Below are positions 22,066 to 30,644 of a stretch of DNA of 64,000 bases, piece after piece (the stretch's first letter is position 1; the number at the start of each line of letters is the position of its first letter). Source of the stretch: Hyphomicrobiales bacterium. Its GTDB lineage: Bacteria; Pseudomonadota; Alphaproteobacteria; Rhizobiales; Rhizobiaceae. The notes under the pieces are model-generated. The model did not search any database and had not been told where the DNA came from. It was given only the letters and a program-made list of their open reading frames with translations. The translations under genes and the position numbers were made by a program. The stretch covers positions 62,001-126,000 of the forward strand of contig UCFC01000035.1 in NCBI GenBank assembly GCA_900471515.1, given 5' to 3'.

Positions 22066-23745
22066 TCAGAACAGCCCTTCGATATAACCCTGGTCGTTGA
22101 GGTAAATCCGCTCCGCCGCCGGCGATTTCGGCAGGCCGGGCATGGTCATGATCTCGCCGGTAATGACCACGACGAAGCCGGCCCCCGCCGACAGGCGCAC
22201 CTCGCGCACCGGCACGATATGTCCTTCGGGTGCGCCGCGCAGGTTTGGATCGGTGGAGAAGGAATATTGCGTCTTCGCCATGCAGACCGGCAGCCTGCCG
22301 TATCCCTGCTCCTCCCAGGCGGCGAGCTGGTCGCGCACCGCCTTGTCGGCCGTCACCTCCCCGGCATGATAGATTTTCGAGGCGACGATCTCGATCTTTT
22401 CGAACAGCGGCAGGTCGTCGCCATAGAGCGGCTCGAACTTCGCCTGACCGGATTCGGCAAGTTCCACCACCTTGTAGGCAAGATCCTCGATGCCGGCAGA
22501 ACCTTCCGCCCAGTGGCGGCAGAGGATGGCTTCGGCGCCGTGGCGGGCGACATATTCCTTGACCGCGGCGATTTCGGCATCCGTGTCCGAGACGAAGTGG
22601 TTGATCGCAACCACGACAGGCACGCCGAAGCGGCGCACATTGGCGATATGGCGGCCGAGGTTGGAACAGCCGCGGACCAGCGCCGGAACGTTCTCCGCGC
22701 CGAGATCGTCCTTCTTCACGCCGCCATTCATTTTCAGCGCCCGGACGGTGGCAACGATCACCGCGACGCTCGGCTTCAATCCCGCCTTGCGGCACTTGAT
22801 GTTGAAGAATTTTTCCGCCCCGAGATCGGCTCCGAAGCCCGCCTCGGTCACGACATATTCGCCGAGCTTCAGCGCGGTCTTCGTCGCGACCACCGAATTG
22901 CAGCCGTGGGCGATATTGGCGAACGGCCCGCCATGCACGAAGGCCGGATTGTTTTCCAATGTCTGCACGAGGTTCGGCTGCATGGCATCCTTCAAGAGCA
23001 CGGCCATGGCCCCGTCGGCCTTCAGGTCCCGGGCATAGACCGGTGTCCTGTCGAAGCGGTAGCCGATGATGATGTCGCCGAGGCGGCGTTCCAGATCCTT
23101 GAGATCGGTTGCAAGGCACAGGATCGCCATGACTTCCGAGGCCACGGTGATATCGAAGCCGCCCTGCCGCGGAAATCCGTTCGATACGCCGCCGAGTGAC
23201 GAGACCATGCTGCGCAGCGCCCGGTCGTTCATGTCCATCACCCGCCGCCACGTGACGCGGCGCAGGTCGATATTCTCTTCGTTGCCCCAATAGATGTGGT
23301 TGTCGATCATCGCCGCCAGCAGATTGTGCGCCGAGGTGACCGCATGGAAATCGCCGGTGAAATGCAGGTTGATGTCTTCCATCGGTACGACCTGCGCATA
23401 ACCGCCGCCTGCCGCTCCGCCCTTCACGCCGAAGCAGGGACCGAGCGAGGCCTCGCGCACACAGACGATCGCCTTCTTGCCGATGCGGTTCAGCCCGTCG
23501 CCGAGACCGACCGTGGTCGTCGTCTTGCCCTCGCCCGCCGGCGTCGGGTTGATCGCCGTGACGAGGATCAGCCTGCCGTCCTTCCTGCCCTCCTGCGCGG
23601 CGATGAACTCGGCGCTCACCTTGGCCTTGTCGTGACCGTAGGGAACGAGCTGCTCCGGCGGAATGCCGAGGCTGGCGCCGATCTCGAAGATCGGTTTCTT
23701 CGTTGCCGCGCGCGCGATTTCGATATCGGATTTGATGGCAGCCAT
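22066..23745 (-). CDS. fhs: formate-tetrahydrofolate ligase
   Basis: ATP-dependent formation of 10-formyl-THF from formate, 559 residues, the normal family length. The nucleotide loop TPAGEGKTTTTVGL is at about 67-80. Family blocks GVKGGAAGGGYAQVVPMEDI and GPFANIAHGCNS are intact, as is the late TGEIMTMPGLPKSPAAERI. The ATG at 23745 has GGGGA upstream. Monocistronic as far as can be seen, feeding one-carbon units into purine and methionine synthesis and possibly formate use. Confidence 0.97.
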   Translation of the reverse strand: MAAIKSDIEIARAATKKPIFEIGASLGIPPEQLVPYGHDKAKVSAEFIAAQEGRKDGRLILVTAINPTPAGEGKTTTTVGLGDGLNRIGKKAIVCVREASLGPCFGVKGGAAGGGYAQVVPMEDINLHFTGDFHAVTSAHNLLAAMIDNHIYWGNEENIDLRRVTWRRVMDMNDRALRSMVSSLGGVSNGFPRQGGFDITVASEVMAILCLATDLKDLERRLGDIIIGYRFDRTPVYARDLKADGAMAVLLKDAMQPNLVQTLENNPAFVHGGPFANIAHGCNSVVATKTALKLGEYVVTEAGFGADLGAEKFFNIKCRKAGLKPSVAVIVATVRALKMNGGVKKDDLGAENVPALVRGCSNLGRHIANVRRFGVPVVVAINHFVSDTDAEIAAVKEYVARHGAEAILCRHWAEGSAGIEDLAYKVVELAESGQAKFEPLYGDDLPLFEKIEIVASKIYHAGEVTADKAVRDQLAAWEEQGYGRLPVCMAKTQYSFSTDPNLRGAPEGHIVPVREVRLSAGAGFVVVITGEIMTMPGLPKSPAAERIYLNDQGYIEGLF

Positions 23746-24267
23746 GGATCAGGTCCCCGTTCTCTCGGCGCGCGACGGACTCGGCGTTTATTTCACAATC
23801 GGATAGCGAAATATGCCCGGACTGTGAATAGCGCCCCGCGCTATACCCTTGTTATCAGGCAGCGGCGATCCCGGGAGGCATCCACGAAGCCGGATCGGTT
23901 CCGCCCCGATGTCCCCCGTTGCCTTCACTGCGGCAGTAAATCGCAGTGACACCGTTGCGGAATGTCATATCGTCGCATCCGGTCTTCGGCTATCGTGTAA
24001 GGACGGAAGCGGAAGCTTGCCGCCAGCGCCTTTCGGAGGTGATTCTTCCCTCTCGGGCCTGACGAAGCTCACCGGCCCGGTCGCCGAGGAAGTAAAAACA
24101 CGCAGTTCGTCTACCACAACATCTCATAAATCAACTTAAACGCGTTTTTCGTCTGGTTAATTTTTCACGAAATGAATTAATCAGTGTGTGCTAAGTCAAT
24201 TAGGGCTAGCATGCAGGCGGATTTATGTATTTGATAGCGATAACATGGGGACTTGCGGGGGCATATA
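23746..24267. other. 522-bp intergenic region between fhs and the LuxR gene
   Basis: No convincing gene. The half near fhs is GC-rich; the last 150 bases are markedly AT-rich and must hold the LuxR-gene promoter. A dyad TTAATT...AATTAA (24157-24180), with inner TTTC-AC-GAAA, is the clearest element. A 96-codon plus-strand frame at 23849-24139 lacks a ribosome site and a coding-like composition. Confidence 0.5.
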
Positions 24268-24993
24268 ATGTCTTACATGACTACCTCTGAAAGGCAGTCA
24301 TTGCTATCGAACGAATTGGTCGTGGCGCGCACGCGCGGCCTTTTCGCACAAGCGCTCGGACGGGTGGCGGCCGCGTTCGGCTTTGAGCATGCCACGCTCT
24401 TGCACGCGCCGGCGGCGGAAGATTTGCTTCTCAAGCCGCTGATTATCGAGAGTTCGCTGCCGGTTTCCTACGTCAGGGATTTCGATCGCGCCCATATGCT
24501 GCGCGCCTGTCCCTTCGCCGCGCGGCTGCGGGAATCGGCCGTGCCGCAGGTCTGGCACCTCAGCGATCCCGGCCATGCCCAGTCTTTCCCCGCCGGCATC
24601 AGGAACCTGATGCTGCAATACGGCATGACCGCCGGCATTGCCATGCCGATCAACTCCGCCGACGGGCAGCGCCTCGTCTTCTGGTTCAGCGGCGAACGCG
24701 CGGCGCTGGGCCAGAGCGAGATCAACGAACTGGCGATGATCATACTCCACGCGCTCGATACCTATAACAGCGTCAAGCGCAACGAGGAGAGCGCCCATAG
24801 CGCGCTCTCGGCGCGCGAACTCGAAGTCGTGCGGTGGACGGCGCAGGGCAAGACCTCGATCGAGATCGGCCAGATCCTGGCGCTCTCCGATCACACGGTA
24901 AATGCCTATATGACCAACGCAATTAAAAAACTCGATTGCGTCAACCGCACCCAGTTGGTTGCAAAAGCTATCCGATTGAAGCTGATCAACTGA
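24268..24993 (+). CDS. LuxR-family regulator, likely LuxR solo
   Basis: A 241-residue protein with an N-terminal autoinducer-binding-like domain (about 15-165) and a C-terminal LuxR HTH (ALSARELEVVRWTAQGKTS, then DHTVNAYMTNAIKKL). In acyl-homoserine-lactone receptors the pocket has an invariant Asp-Pro pair; the equivalent place here reads ACPFAARL, so the Asp that binds the amide is replaced by Cys. No luxI-type synthase is in the window. It probably senses another ligand or none. The ATG at 24268 has GGGGG upstream; a TTG at 24253 is an alternative. A PAS protein follows 46 bases downstream and is likely co-transcribed. Confidence 0.82.
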   Translation: MSYMTTSERQSLLSNELVVARTRGLFAQALGRVAAAFGFEHATLLHAPAAEDLLLKPLIIESSLPVSYVRDFDRAHMLRACPFAARLRESAVPQVWHLSDPGHAQSFPAGIRNLMLQYGMTAGIAMPINSADGQRLVFWFSGERAALGQSEINELAMIILHALDTYNSVKRNEESAHSALSARELEVVRWTAQGKTSIEIGQILALSDHTVNAYMTNAIKKLDCVNRTQLVAKAIRLKLIN

Positions 24994-25039
24994 GGAATCA
25001 GAAGAGAATCAGCGCGTCGTCCCCCACTAGGGAGAAACC

Positions 25040-25519
25040 GTGCCTCTTCGTTTCGAACAGCCCGCAGTCGAGCATCGGCCGCAATCCCGCACCCATATCG
25101 GCATTACCGATGCCGAAGCGGTAACGATGTTCGCCGCCTACCGCCTCTTCGGCTTCTGGCGCATGAACCTCGAGACCGGACATTTCTTCGCCAGCGAAGA
25201 CGTACACCGGATCTTCGATCTTCCCTACAGCGAGGGTCCGGTCAACCTGACCGAACTCATGTCGCGCATCCACGAGGAAGACCGCCTGCTGATTGCCGAA
25301 ACCTTCGAGCAGGCGAGCCTTTATCGCGTCGGCTTCCACTATGTCTATCGCGTCGAAAACGGGCTTGGCGGCTACAAGATGGTACGCACCGTCGGCCAGT
25401 TCCGCGACGACGCCAGCGGCGGCGGCATCGTCGGCATCACCTACGAATTCGTCGAGAAGCTGCGTATCGTCGGCTTCGAGGACAGCGATGCCGCGCCGGT
25501 TAACGGCAAAGGGGCCTAA
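25040..25519 (+). CDS. single PAS-domain protein
   Basis: A 159-residue protein starting at GTG with AGGGAGAAACC before it. Residues 35-150 form one PAS fold of the PAS_3 type (FGFWRMNLETGHFFASEDVH, RIHEEDRLLIAETF, then HYVYRVENGLGGYKMVRTVG). No output domain is attached, so it may be a sensor partner acting through protein contact, perhaps with the LuxR protein just upstream. Its stop overlaps that of the convergent DUF2333 gene by four bases (CTAA). Confidence 0.8.
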   Translation: MPLRFEQPAVEHRPQSRTHIGITDAEAVTMFAAYRLFGFWRMNLETGHFFASEDVHRIFDLPYSEGPVNLTELMSRIHEEDRLLIAETFEQASLYRVGFHYVYRVENGLGGYKMVRTVGQFRDDASGGGIVGITYEFVEKLRIVGFEDSDAAPVNGKGA

Positions 25520-26637
25520 CGGTCCAGCACCGAGCGGATTTCGACGAGGTTCGAACGCACCCTCAATATATAGAAGCCCATCGTCGCGAGATGGCTCGGC
25601 ATGATCCAGCCGTCCTCGCGCCCGTTGGAAATGATGGCCGGCTGGATGCGCAGCGCGGCCTGGAACTGCCGCGTCGTGCCCGCCCAGATCGCTCCGAGAT
25701 TCCGCTCCGACACAACCTGAGAGAAATCTGCCTGTGCGGCCGAAAGAATCGCGTAATAGGCGTATAGCTGACCATAGGCGAACCAGAATCGGTCGTCGGC
25801 CCTGGTGTCGAACCAGCCGCGATTATGGTGTTCCGAGCGCTCGGCCAGCATATCGGAAGTGGCGCCGAGATCGTTCGCGATCCGGTCGATGAACTGCATC
25901 AGGTTGTCGGCGCGACCGTCGAAAACTGCGTTGCAGGCAGCGAGATCGGTGTTGAACTTGCGCAGATCCCTGATGGCTGTGCGGTAGAAGGCTGGCGTCG
26001 GCGTTTTCAGGCCGAAGGGATCGAGCCCGAAATACCAACTGAATTCGTCGAACTGCAGATTGCCGCGCGCGCTTTGCAGATCATTGTTGATACCGGACGT
26101 GCCGCGCACGCGCCCAAGCGTATCGACCAGCTCCGCCGAAGTCCGCCGGACGGCCTGATTGATGCCGCGCTGGAAGGACGCCTTGTTGTCGAGGAAGGGC
26201 GTGTGGTCCCAGTCGATGCCGAAGAAGCCCATCTTGTAGAGCACCATCGACGAAATCCAGGCATTCTGGTTGACGTTGAAATCCGTCAGATCGGCCGCGA
26301 CATCGACGATGGCCGAGCGCTGGCAGGTCTTGGCGGCAGTCCCGTCCGCCGCCGGAACCTCCTGCCCTGCAGCCACCTTGCGGTCCGAAAGGCGATATTG
26401 ATCGACGAAGTTTGTGTTGAAATTCGACCAGATCTGCGTCTGCCAGATGAAATAGCCGTAGAGAACGACGAGAAGCGCCACGAACGCGATGATCGGCAGC
26501 CGGATCATCCAGGTCCGCCGCGCATACCATCCGTGCGCGGCCATGAAAGGCCAGATGGCCCAGGCGGCAAAAAGGCGAACACAGCGGCCGATCGTCTGGC
26601 CGATCAGTCTGAAAAAACCGGCAATCCGGTCGAGCAT
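25516..26637 (-). CDS. DUF2333-like inner-membrane protein
   Basis: A 373-residue protein with one strong membrane helix near the N-terminus (IRLPIIAFVALLVVLYGYFIW, about 45-65) preceded by a basic, aromatic segment. The rest is probably periplasmic and helical, with conserved-looking stretches NQNAWISSMVLYKMGFFGID and RDLRKFNTDLAACNAVF. It resembles DUF2333 proteins, for which no function is known. The coiled-coil gene lies upstream on the same strand, 142 bases away, and could belong to the same unit. Confidence 0.65.
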   Translation of the reverse strand: MLDRIAGFFRLIGQTIGRCVRLFAAWAIWPFMAAHGWYARRTWMIRLPIIAFVALLVVLYGYFIWQTQIWSNFNTNFVDQYRLSDRKVAAGQEVPAADGTAAKTCQRSAIVDVAADLTDFNVNQNAWISSMVLYKMGFFGIDWDHTPFLDNKASFQRGINQAVRRTSAELVDTLGRVRGTSGINNDLQSARGNLQFDEFSWYFGLDPFGLKTPTPAFYRTAIRDLRKFNTDLAACNAVFDGRADNLMQFIDRIANDLGATSDMLAERSEHHNRGWFDTRADDRFWFAYGQLYAYYAILSAAQADFSQVVSERNLGAIWAGTTRQFQAALRIQPAIISNGREDGWIMPSHLATMGFYILRVRSNLVEIRSVLDR

Positions 26638-26779
26638 CGTCGTCTCCTGTCAGGCGGCGAAAACAGGGATATCCCTTCCATCCACATATGCGCTCGATCG
26701 CCCAAGCACAACAACGCACAAGGATATTTCGGCCGGACAGCACTTTGGCCGGCTGCGGCCGCAAGAGGCGCGCGGCCTG

Positions 26780-27853
26780 TCAGGAGCGCAGCGAACGCAG
26801 GAACCCAAACCCGAACACGGGAGATTTTCGCACCATATCGATCAGCGGCGCGTCCGAAGGCTCCTCGGCATAGGCGGGAAACTTCCGGGCAAATTCCTGG
26901 TCGGCGCGGCCCTTTCGCTGGACCAGATCCTGGGGCACCAGCATGCCCTTTTCGAAAAGCGCGATGGTTTCGGCAATATTCGGGAAAAGCTCCGGCTTGA
27001 TCCGCGCCTTCATGCCCGGACGGTCGGTATCGACCTGCGCCTGATAGATGATGAGCCGCTCTTCGGTATCGACCGAGAGCTTGCGGATGAGCGCGTTGCA
27101 GCCGGCGATACGGCCGTTCAGCCTGTCGACGAAGGCCTGGAACATGCCGATGAAGCGCTCGCGCCGCTGGCTTTCGTCGCGCATCGCATGTTCCTCGACG
27201 GAAATGCGCTCGGCTTCCGCCTTCAGCGCCAGCCGCTCCGCCTCCATCTGCTCCCAATGCGCCTTGTTGCCATAAACGCCGATGCGGCCCTGCGCGTTCA
27301 AAGCCTTGGCGTTGAGTTCCTTCATCCGCATCCGCGCGATGTCGATCTCGTCGACGAGCCGCCGCCGGCGCTCGACAATGTCGATGAGGCTCTGCTCGGC
27401 GCTCTTGTGACGCTCGACGAGGGAGCGCCTCTGCTCCTGCAGCAGCGTCGCCAGCAGGTCGGATTTCGTCAGAAGATCGAGCAGCTGGTCCACGACCGGC
27501 GCCTCGCGTACCCGCGCGCTGTGCATGCGCCACATGCGCTGCCGGGAAAACCAGCCGGCCATCTTTTCGCGCCGCGTCAGCCCGCGAAAACTGTCGAGAT
27601 CGGCCGAAACCTTCGCCGTCAGCCGGTCGAGCGAGAAGACGAGTTCCGCAAGCAGCACGTCGAGCGTGGCGCTGTCGTTGAGGAAGGCCTGGAAACGCGC
27701 ATTCTGCTCCAGGAAAATCTCATCGGAGGAACGCGAACCGTCGCCATCGAAACCGGTGATGCAGGCAGCGCAATAGTCCGCCTCGCCGGCCATGGCCTCG
27801 GCAAGGTCACGGGCCGCATCATACTGGCTGTCGAAAGGCGGGCTCTTGCGCAC
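26780..27853 (-). CDS. coiled-coil protein of unknown function
   Basis: A 357-residue soluble protein starting at GTG, with GGGAG seven bases before it. Long charged helices dominate: about 135-235 (LLQEQRRSLVERHKSAEQSL, RRLVDEIDIARMRMKELNAK, ERLALKAEAERISVEEHAM) are predicted coiled coil. A short Cys pair (YCAAC) lies near residue 27. I do not recognise a family. It is reminiscent of TelA-like or cytoskeletal helical proteins only in general shape. Its pairing with the DUF2333 membrane protein suggests a joint envelope role, which is inference. Confidence 0.65.
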   Translation of the reverse strand: MRKSPPFDSQYDAARDLAEAMAGEADYCAACITGFDGDGSRSSDEIFLEQNARFQAFLNDSATLDVLLAELVFSLDRLTAKVSADLDSFRGLTRREKMAGWFSRQRMWRMHSARVREAPVVDQLLDLLTKSDLLATLLQEQRRSLVERHKSAEQSLIDIVERRRRLVDEIDIARMRMKELNAKALNAQGRIGVYGNKAHWEQMEAERLALKAEAERISVEEHAMRDESQRRERFIGMFQAFVDRLNGRIAGCNALIRKLSVDTEERLIIYQAQVDTDRPGMKARIKPELFPNIAETIALFEKGMLVPQDLVQRKGRADQEFARKFPAYAEEPSDAPLIDMVRKSPVFGFGFLRSLRS

Positions 27854-27917
27854 CGGGCACTCCCAGGGAATCTGCAGATTGCAGACTAGTCATTTGCCGC
27901 TTCAAAGAAAACAGGCA

Positions 27918-28529
27918 TCAGCCTGCCGAGACGGCCTCGGCCACCCATTCGCCGTTCATCGCGTCGTCCCAGTGGCGGCGGCACAGCGAAACGTATTTTT
28001 CGTTCCCGCCGACTTCGATCTGCGCACCTTCGTGCAGAACCTTGCCTTCGCCGTCCAGGCGCACGACCATCGTGGCCTTGCGCCCGCAATGGCAGATGGT
28101 GCGAACTTCCCGCATCTCGTCGGCAATCGCCAGCAGCTCCTGCGAGGCCGGGAAAAGCTTGCCCTGGAAATCCGTCCTGAGCCCGTAGACCATGACAGGA
28201 ATGCCAAGCCTGTCGACCACGCGAGCAAGCTGCCAGATGTGGTCGCGGGTCATGAAATGCGCTTCGTCGACGAAAATGCAGGAGATCGGCTGCCCCTCGC
28301 GGCTAAGCTCCCGAACCAGCGCATAAAGATCGCTGTCGCCCTCGAAAGGGATGGCTTCCGCTTCGAGCCCGATGCGCGAACCGATGACGCCCCTGGCAAC
28401 CCGATCGTCGAAGGCCGCAATCAGCAGAACCGTGCGCATGCCGCGTTCCTGGTAATTGTAGGAGGCCTGCAGCAGCATGGTCGACTTGCCGGCATTCATT
28501 GTCGAGTAGTTGAAATAGAGTTTTGCCAT
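27918..28529 (-). CDS. tdk: thymidine kinase
   Basis: Salvage phosphorylation of thymidine, type II enzyme, 203 residues. The P-loop reads MNAGKSTMLLQ (about 11-21), the Walker B/lasso entry is CIFVDEAHFM (near 85), and zinc ligands are in ICHCGRKA and SLCRRHW. The ATG at 28529 has AAGGAG upstream; 14 further in-frame codons lack support. Monocistronic, divergent from choX. Confidence 0.95.
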   Translation of the reverse strand: MAKLYFNYSTMNAGKSTMLLQASYNYQERGMRTVLLIAAFDDRVARGVIGSRIGLEAEAIPFEGDSDLYALVRELSREGQPISCIFVDEAHFMTRDHIWQLARVVDRLGIPVMVYGLRTDFQGKLFPASQELLAIADEMREVRTICHCGRKATMVVRLDGEGKVLHEGAQIEVGGNEKYVSLCRRHWDDAMNGEWVAEAVSAG

Positions 28530-28748
28530 CGGATTCTCCTTGTCTGGCTTCTTGGAAGCTCGGGAATGCAAAGAAAAGCCCCGGCAAAACGATAGTCACA
28601 GGAAATCCCGGCGGAGAAATCGCCAAAAGCCTTGAAATCCAAGCCCTCCCAAAAAATGCCGGGCGTCGCAATCGCATAGTCCGGAACGCCGCAAACGCGC
28701 CGAGATCGCTTGTAAAACTGGTCTATTGATGGTTGGCTTGGGAACGTA

Positions 28749-28761
28749 AGACTGGGAGTCT
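28749..28761 (+). promoter_or_regulatory. mini-hairpin holding the choX ribosome binding site
   Basis: AGACT-GGG-AGTCT: a perfect 5-bp stem whose loop and 3' arm contain the GGGAG Shine-Dalgarno, three bases before the ATG. It could reduce choX translation unless opened. Confidence 0.4.
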
Positions 28762-28764
28762 AAA

Positions 28765-29721
28765 ATGAAAACAACAAGCGCATTCAAACTCATCACCGCA
28801 ACTGCAGTCGCTGCCCTCTCCGCTGCGACCGCCGCCTTCTCCGCAGATCCGGAAAGCTGCTCCACCGTCCATCTGTCGGACATCGGCTGGACGGACGTTA
28901 CGTCCACCACGGCGACCGCAGCCCTGCTTCTCAAGAAGCTCGGCTATGAGACCGACATCAAGGTTCTCTCCCTGCCGGTCACGTACACGTCGATGAAGAA
29001 CAAGGACATCGACGTCTTTCTCGGCAACTGGATGCAGTCCCAGAAGGCCGATATCCAGCCCTATCTCGACGACAAGTCGGTCGAGTCCTATGGCCCGAAC
29101 CTGGTCGGCGCCAAGTACACGCTGGCGACAAACGCCAAGGGCGCCGAACTCGGCATCAAGGACTTCAAGGATATCGCCGCCCACAAGGACGAACTCGACG
29201 GCAAGATCTACGGCATCGAGCCCGGCAACGACGGCAACCGCCATGTCATCGACATGATCGACAAGAACACCTTCGGCATGAAGGACATGGAACTCGTCGA
29301 ATCCTCCGAGCAGGGCATGCTGGCCCAGGTCGCCCGCGCCGAGAAGGAAGGCAAGCCGGTCGTCTTCCTCGGCTGGGAACCGCACCCGATGAACACCAAC
29401 TTCAAGATGACCTACCTGTCGGGTGGCGACGACACGTTCGGGCCGAATTTCGGCGGCGCTGAAGTCTATACCAACGTGCGCGCCGGCTATATCGAAGAAT
29501 GCCCGAACGTCGGGACATTCGTGAAGAACCTCAAGTTCTCCCTGAAGATGGAGAACGAGATCATGAACAAGATCCTGAACGACGGCGAAGATCCGGAAAA
29601 GGCAGCGGGCGAATGGCTGAAGGCCAATCCGTCCACGGTCGAGCCCTGGCTTGCCGGCGTCAAGACGCGCGACGGCAGCGGCGACGGTCTCGCAGCCGTC
29701 AAGTCCGGCCTCGGCCTCTGA
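28765..29721 (+). CDS. choX: choline ABC transporter, periplasmic choline-binding protein
   Basis: High-affinity choline receptor, 318 residues, with a signal peptide ending at about residue 26 (TAAFSA). The ligand cage of S. meliloti ChoX is conserved with a constant offset of one: W42 and D44 (IGWTDVT), W89 (LGNWMQ), Y118 (AKYTLA), N155 (EPGNDGN) and W204 (LGWEPHP). The permease and ATPase genes follow. A hairpin terminator just after the stop should keep the binding protein in excess. Feeds choline to glycine betaine synthesis and catabolism, although bet genes are not in the window. Confidence 0.95.
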   Translation: MKTTSAFKLITATAVAALSAATAAFSADPESCSTVHLSDIGWTDVTSTTATAALLLKKLGYETDIKVLSLPVTYTSMKNKDIDVFLGNWMQSQKADIQPYLDDKSVESYGPNLVGAKYTLATNAKGAELGIKDFKDIAAHKDELDGKIYGIEPGNDGNRHVIDMIDKNTFGMKDMELVESSEQGMLAQVARAEKEGKPVVFLGWEPHPMNTNFKMTYLSGGDDTFGPNFGGAEVYTNVRAGYIEECPNVGTFVKNLKFSLKMENEIMNKILNDGEDPEKAAGEWLKANPSTVEPWLAGVKTRDGSGDGLAAVKSGLGL

Positions 29722-29730
29722 TGAAATGAA

Positions 29731-29755
29731 CGGGGCGGACCTGCCGCCCCGTTTT
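29731..29755 (+). terminator. partial terminator between choX and choW
   Basis: CGGGGCGG (29731-29738) and CCGCCCCG (29744-29751) with a 5-base loop, then TTTTCGTTTT. Its place inside the operon suggests read-through attenuation to lower permease and ATPase levels relative to ChoX. Confidence 0.75.
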
Positions 29756-29798
29756 CGTTTTCATCCCGATCTTCGTTCTCAAAAGACAGGCGCGCCTC

Positions 29799-30644
29799 GT
29801 GAATTGGATCACTGACGCTAAAATTCCCATTGGTCCCTGGGCCAAGTCCTTTGTCGACTGGCTGACGACGAACGGCGAATGGTTCTTCAACCAGCTTGCC
29901 TCCCTGCTGTCGCATGTCGTCGACGGTCTGCTTCTTGTGCTGCAGACGCCCAATCCGCTGATCGTCATCCTCGCCATCACCCTCCTTGCATGGTGGCTGC
30001 GCCGATCAATCGCGGTCGCGGTCTTCACCTGTCTTGGGCTGCTGCTCATCATGAACCAGGGCTATTGGAAGGAGACGACGGAAACGCTGGCGCTGGTGCT
30101 CGCCTCGACCTTCGTCAGCATGGTAATCGGCATTCCGCTCGGCATCGCGGCCGCCCGCCGCGCCTGGGTCTATGCCGCGATGCGGCCGGTTCTGGACCTC
30201 ATGCAGACCATCCCGACCTTCGTCTATCTCATTCCGGCTCTTATCCTTTTCGGCCTCGGCATGGTGCCGGGCCTGATCGCCACCGTCATTTTCGCGATCC
30301 CCGCCCCGATCCGCCTTACCCGCCTCGGCATCATCTCGACGCCTCCCTCCCTCGTCGAAGCCGCCGTCGCCTTCGGCGCAACCCCGGTGCAGGTCCTGCG
30401 CAAGGTGGAACTGCCTTTCGCCACACCGCAGATCATGGCCGGCCTGACACAGACCATCATGCTCTCCCTCTCGATGGTCGTCATCGCAGCCCTCGTCGGC
30501 GCTGACGGTCTCGGCGTCCCGGTCGTGCGCGCGCTCAATACCGTCAACGTCGCCAAAGGCTTCGAGGCCGGTCTCTGCATCGTCATCCTGGCGATCATTC
30601 TGGACCGCATGTTCCGCACCGCAGGCGAAGGAGACGGCGCATGA
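29799..30644 (+). CDS. choW: choline ABC transporter permease
   Basis: A 281-residue permease of the ProW/OpuB type with about six membrane helices. The coupling motif is EAAVAFGATPVQVLRKVELP (about 188-207). Translation starts at GTG (29799) with a weak AGG upstream; no better start is seen. Its end overlaps choV by four bases (ATGA), so the two are translationally coupled. Confidence 0.93.
   Translation: MNWITDAKIPIGPWAKSFVDWLTTNGEWFFNQLASLLSHVVDGLLLVLQTPNPLIVILAITLLAWWLRRSIAVAVFTCLGLLLIMNQGYWKETTETLALVLASTFVSMVIGIPLGIAAARRAWVYAAMRPVLDLMQTIPTFVYLIPALILFGLGMVPGLIATVIFAIPAPIRLTRLGIISTPPSLVEAAVAFGATPVQVLRKVELPFATPQIMAGLTQTIMLSLSMVVIAALVGADGLGVPVVRALNTVNVAKGFEAGLCIVILAIILDRMFRTAGEGDGA

Noticed and set aside
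23849..24139. A 96-codon plus-strand frame between fhs and the LuxR gene
   Set aside because: No ribosome site, no recognisable domain, and Ser/Thr/Arg composition that looks non-coding.
24000..25600. Acyl-homoserine-lactone synthase partner for the LuxR protein
   Set aside because: No LuxI-like reading frame on either strand near the gene.
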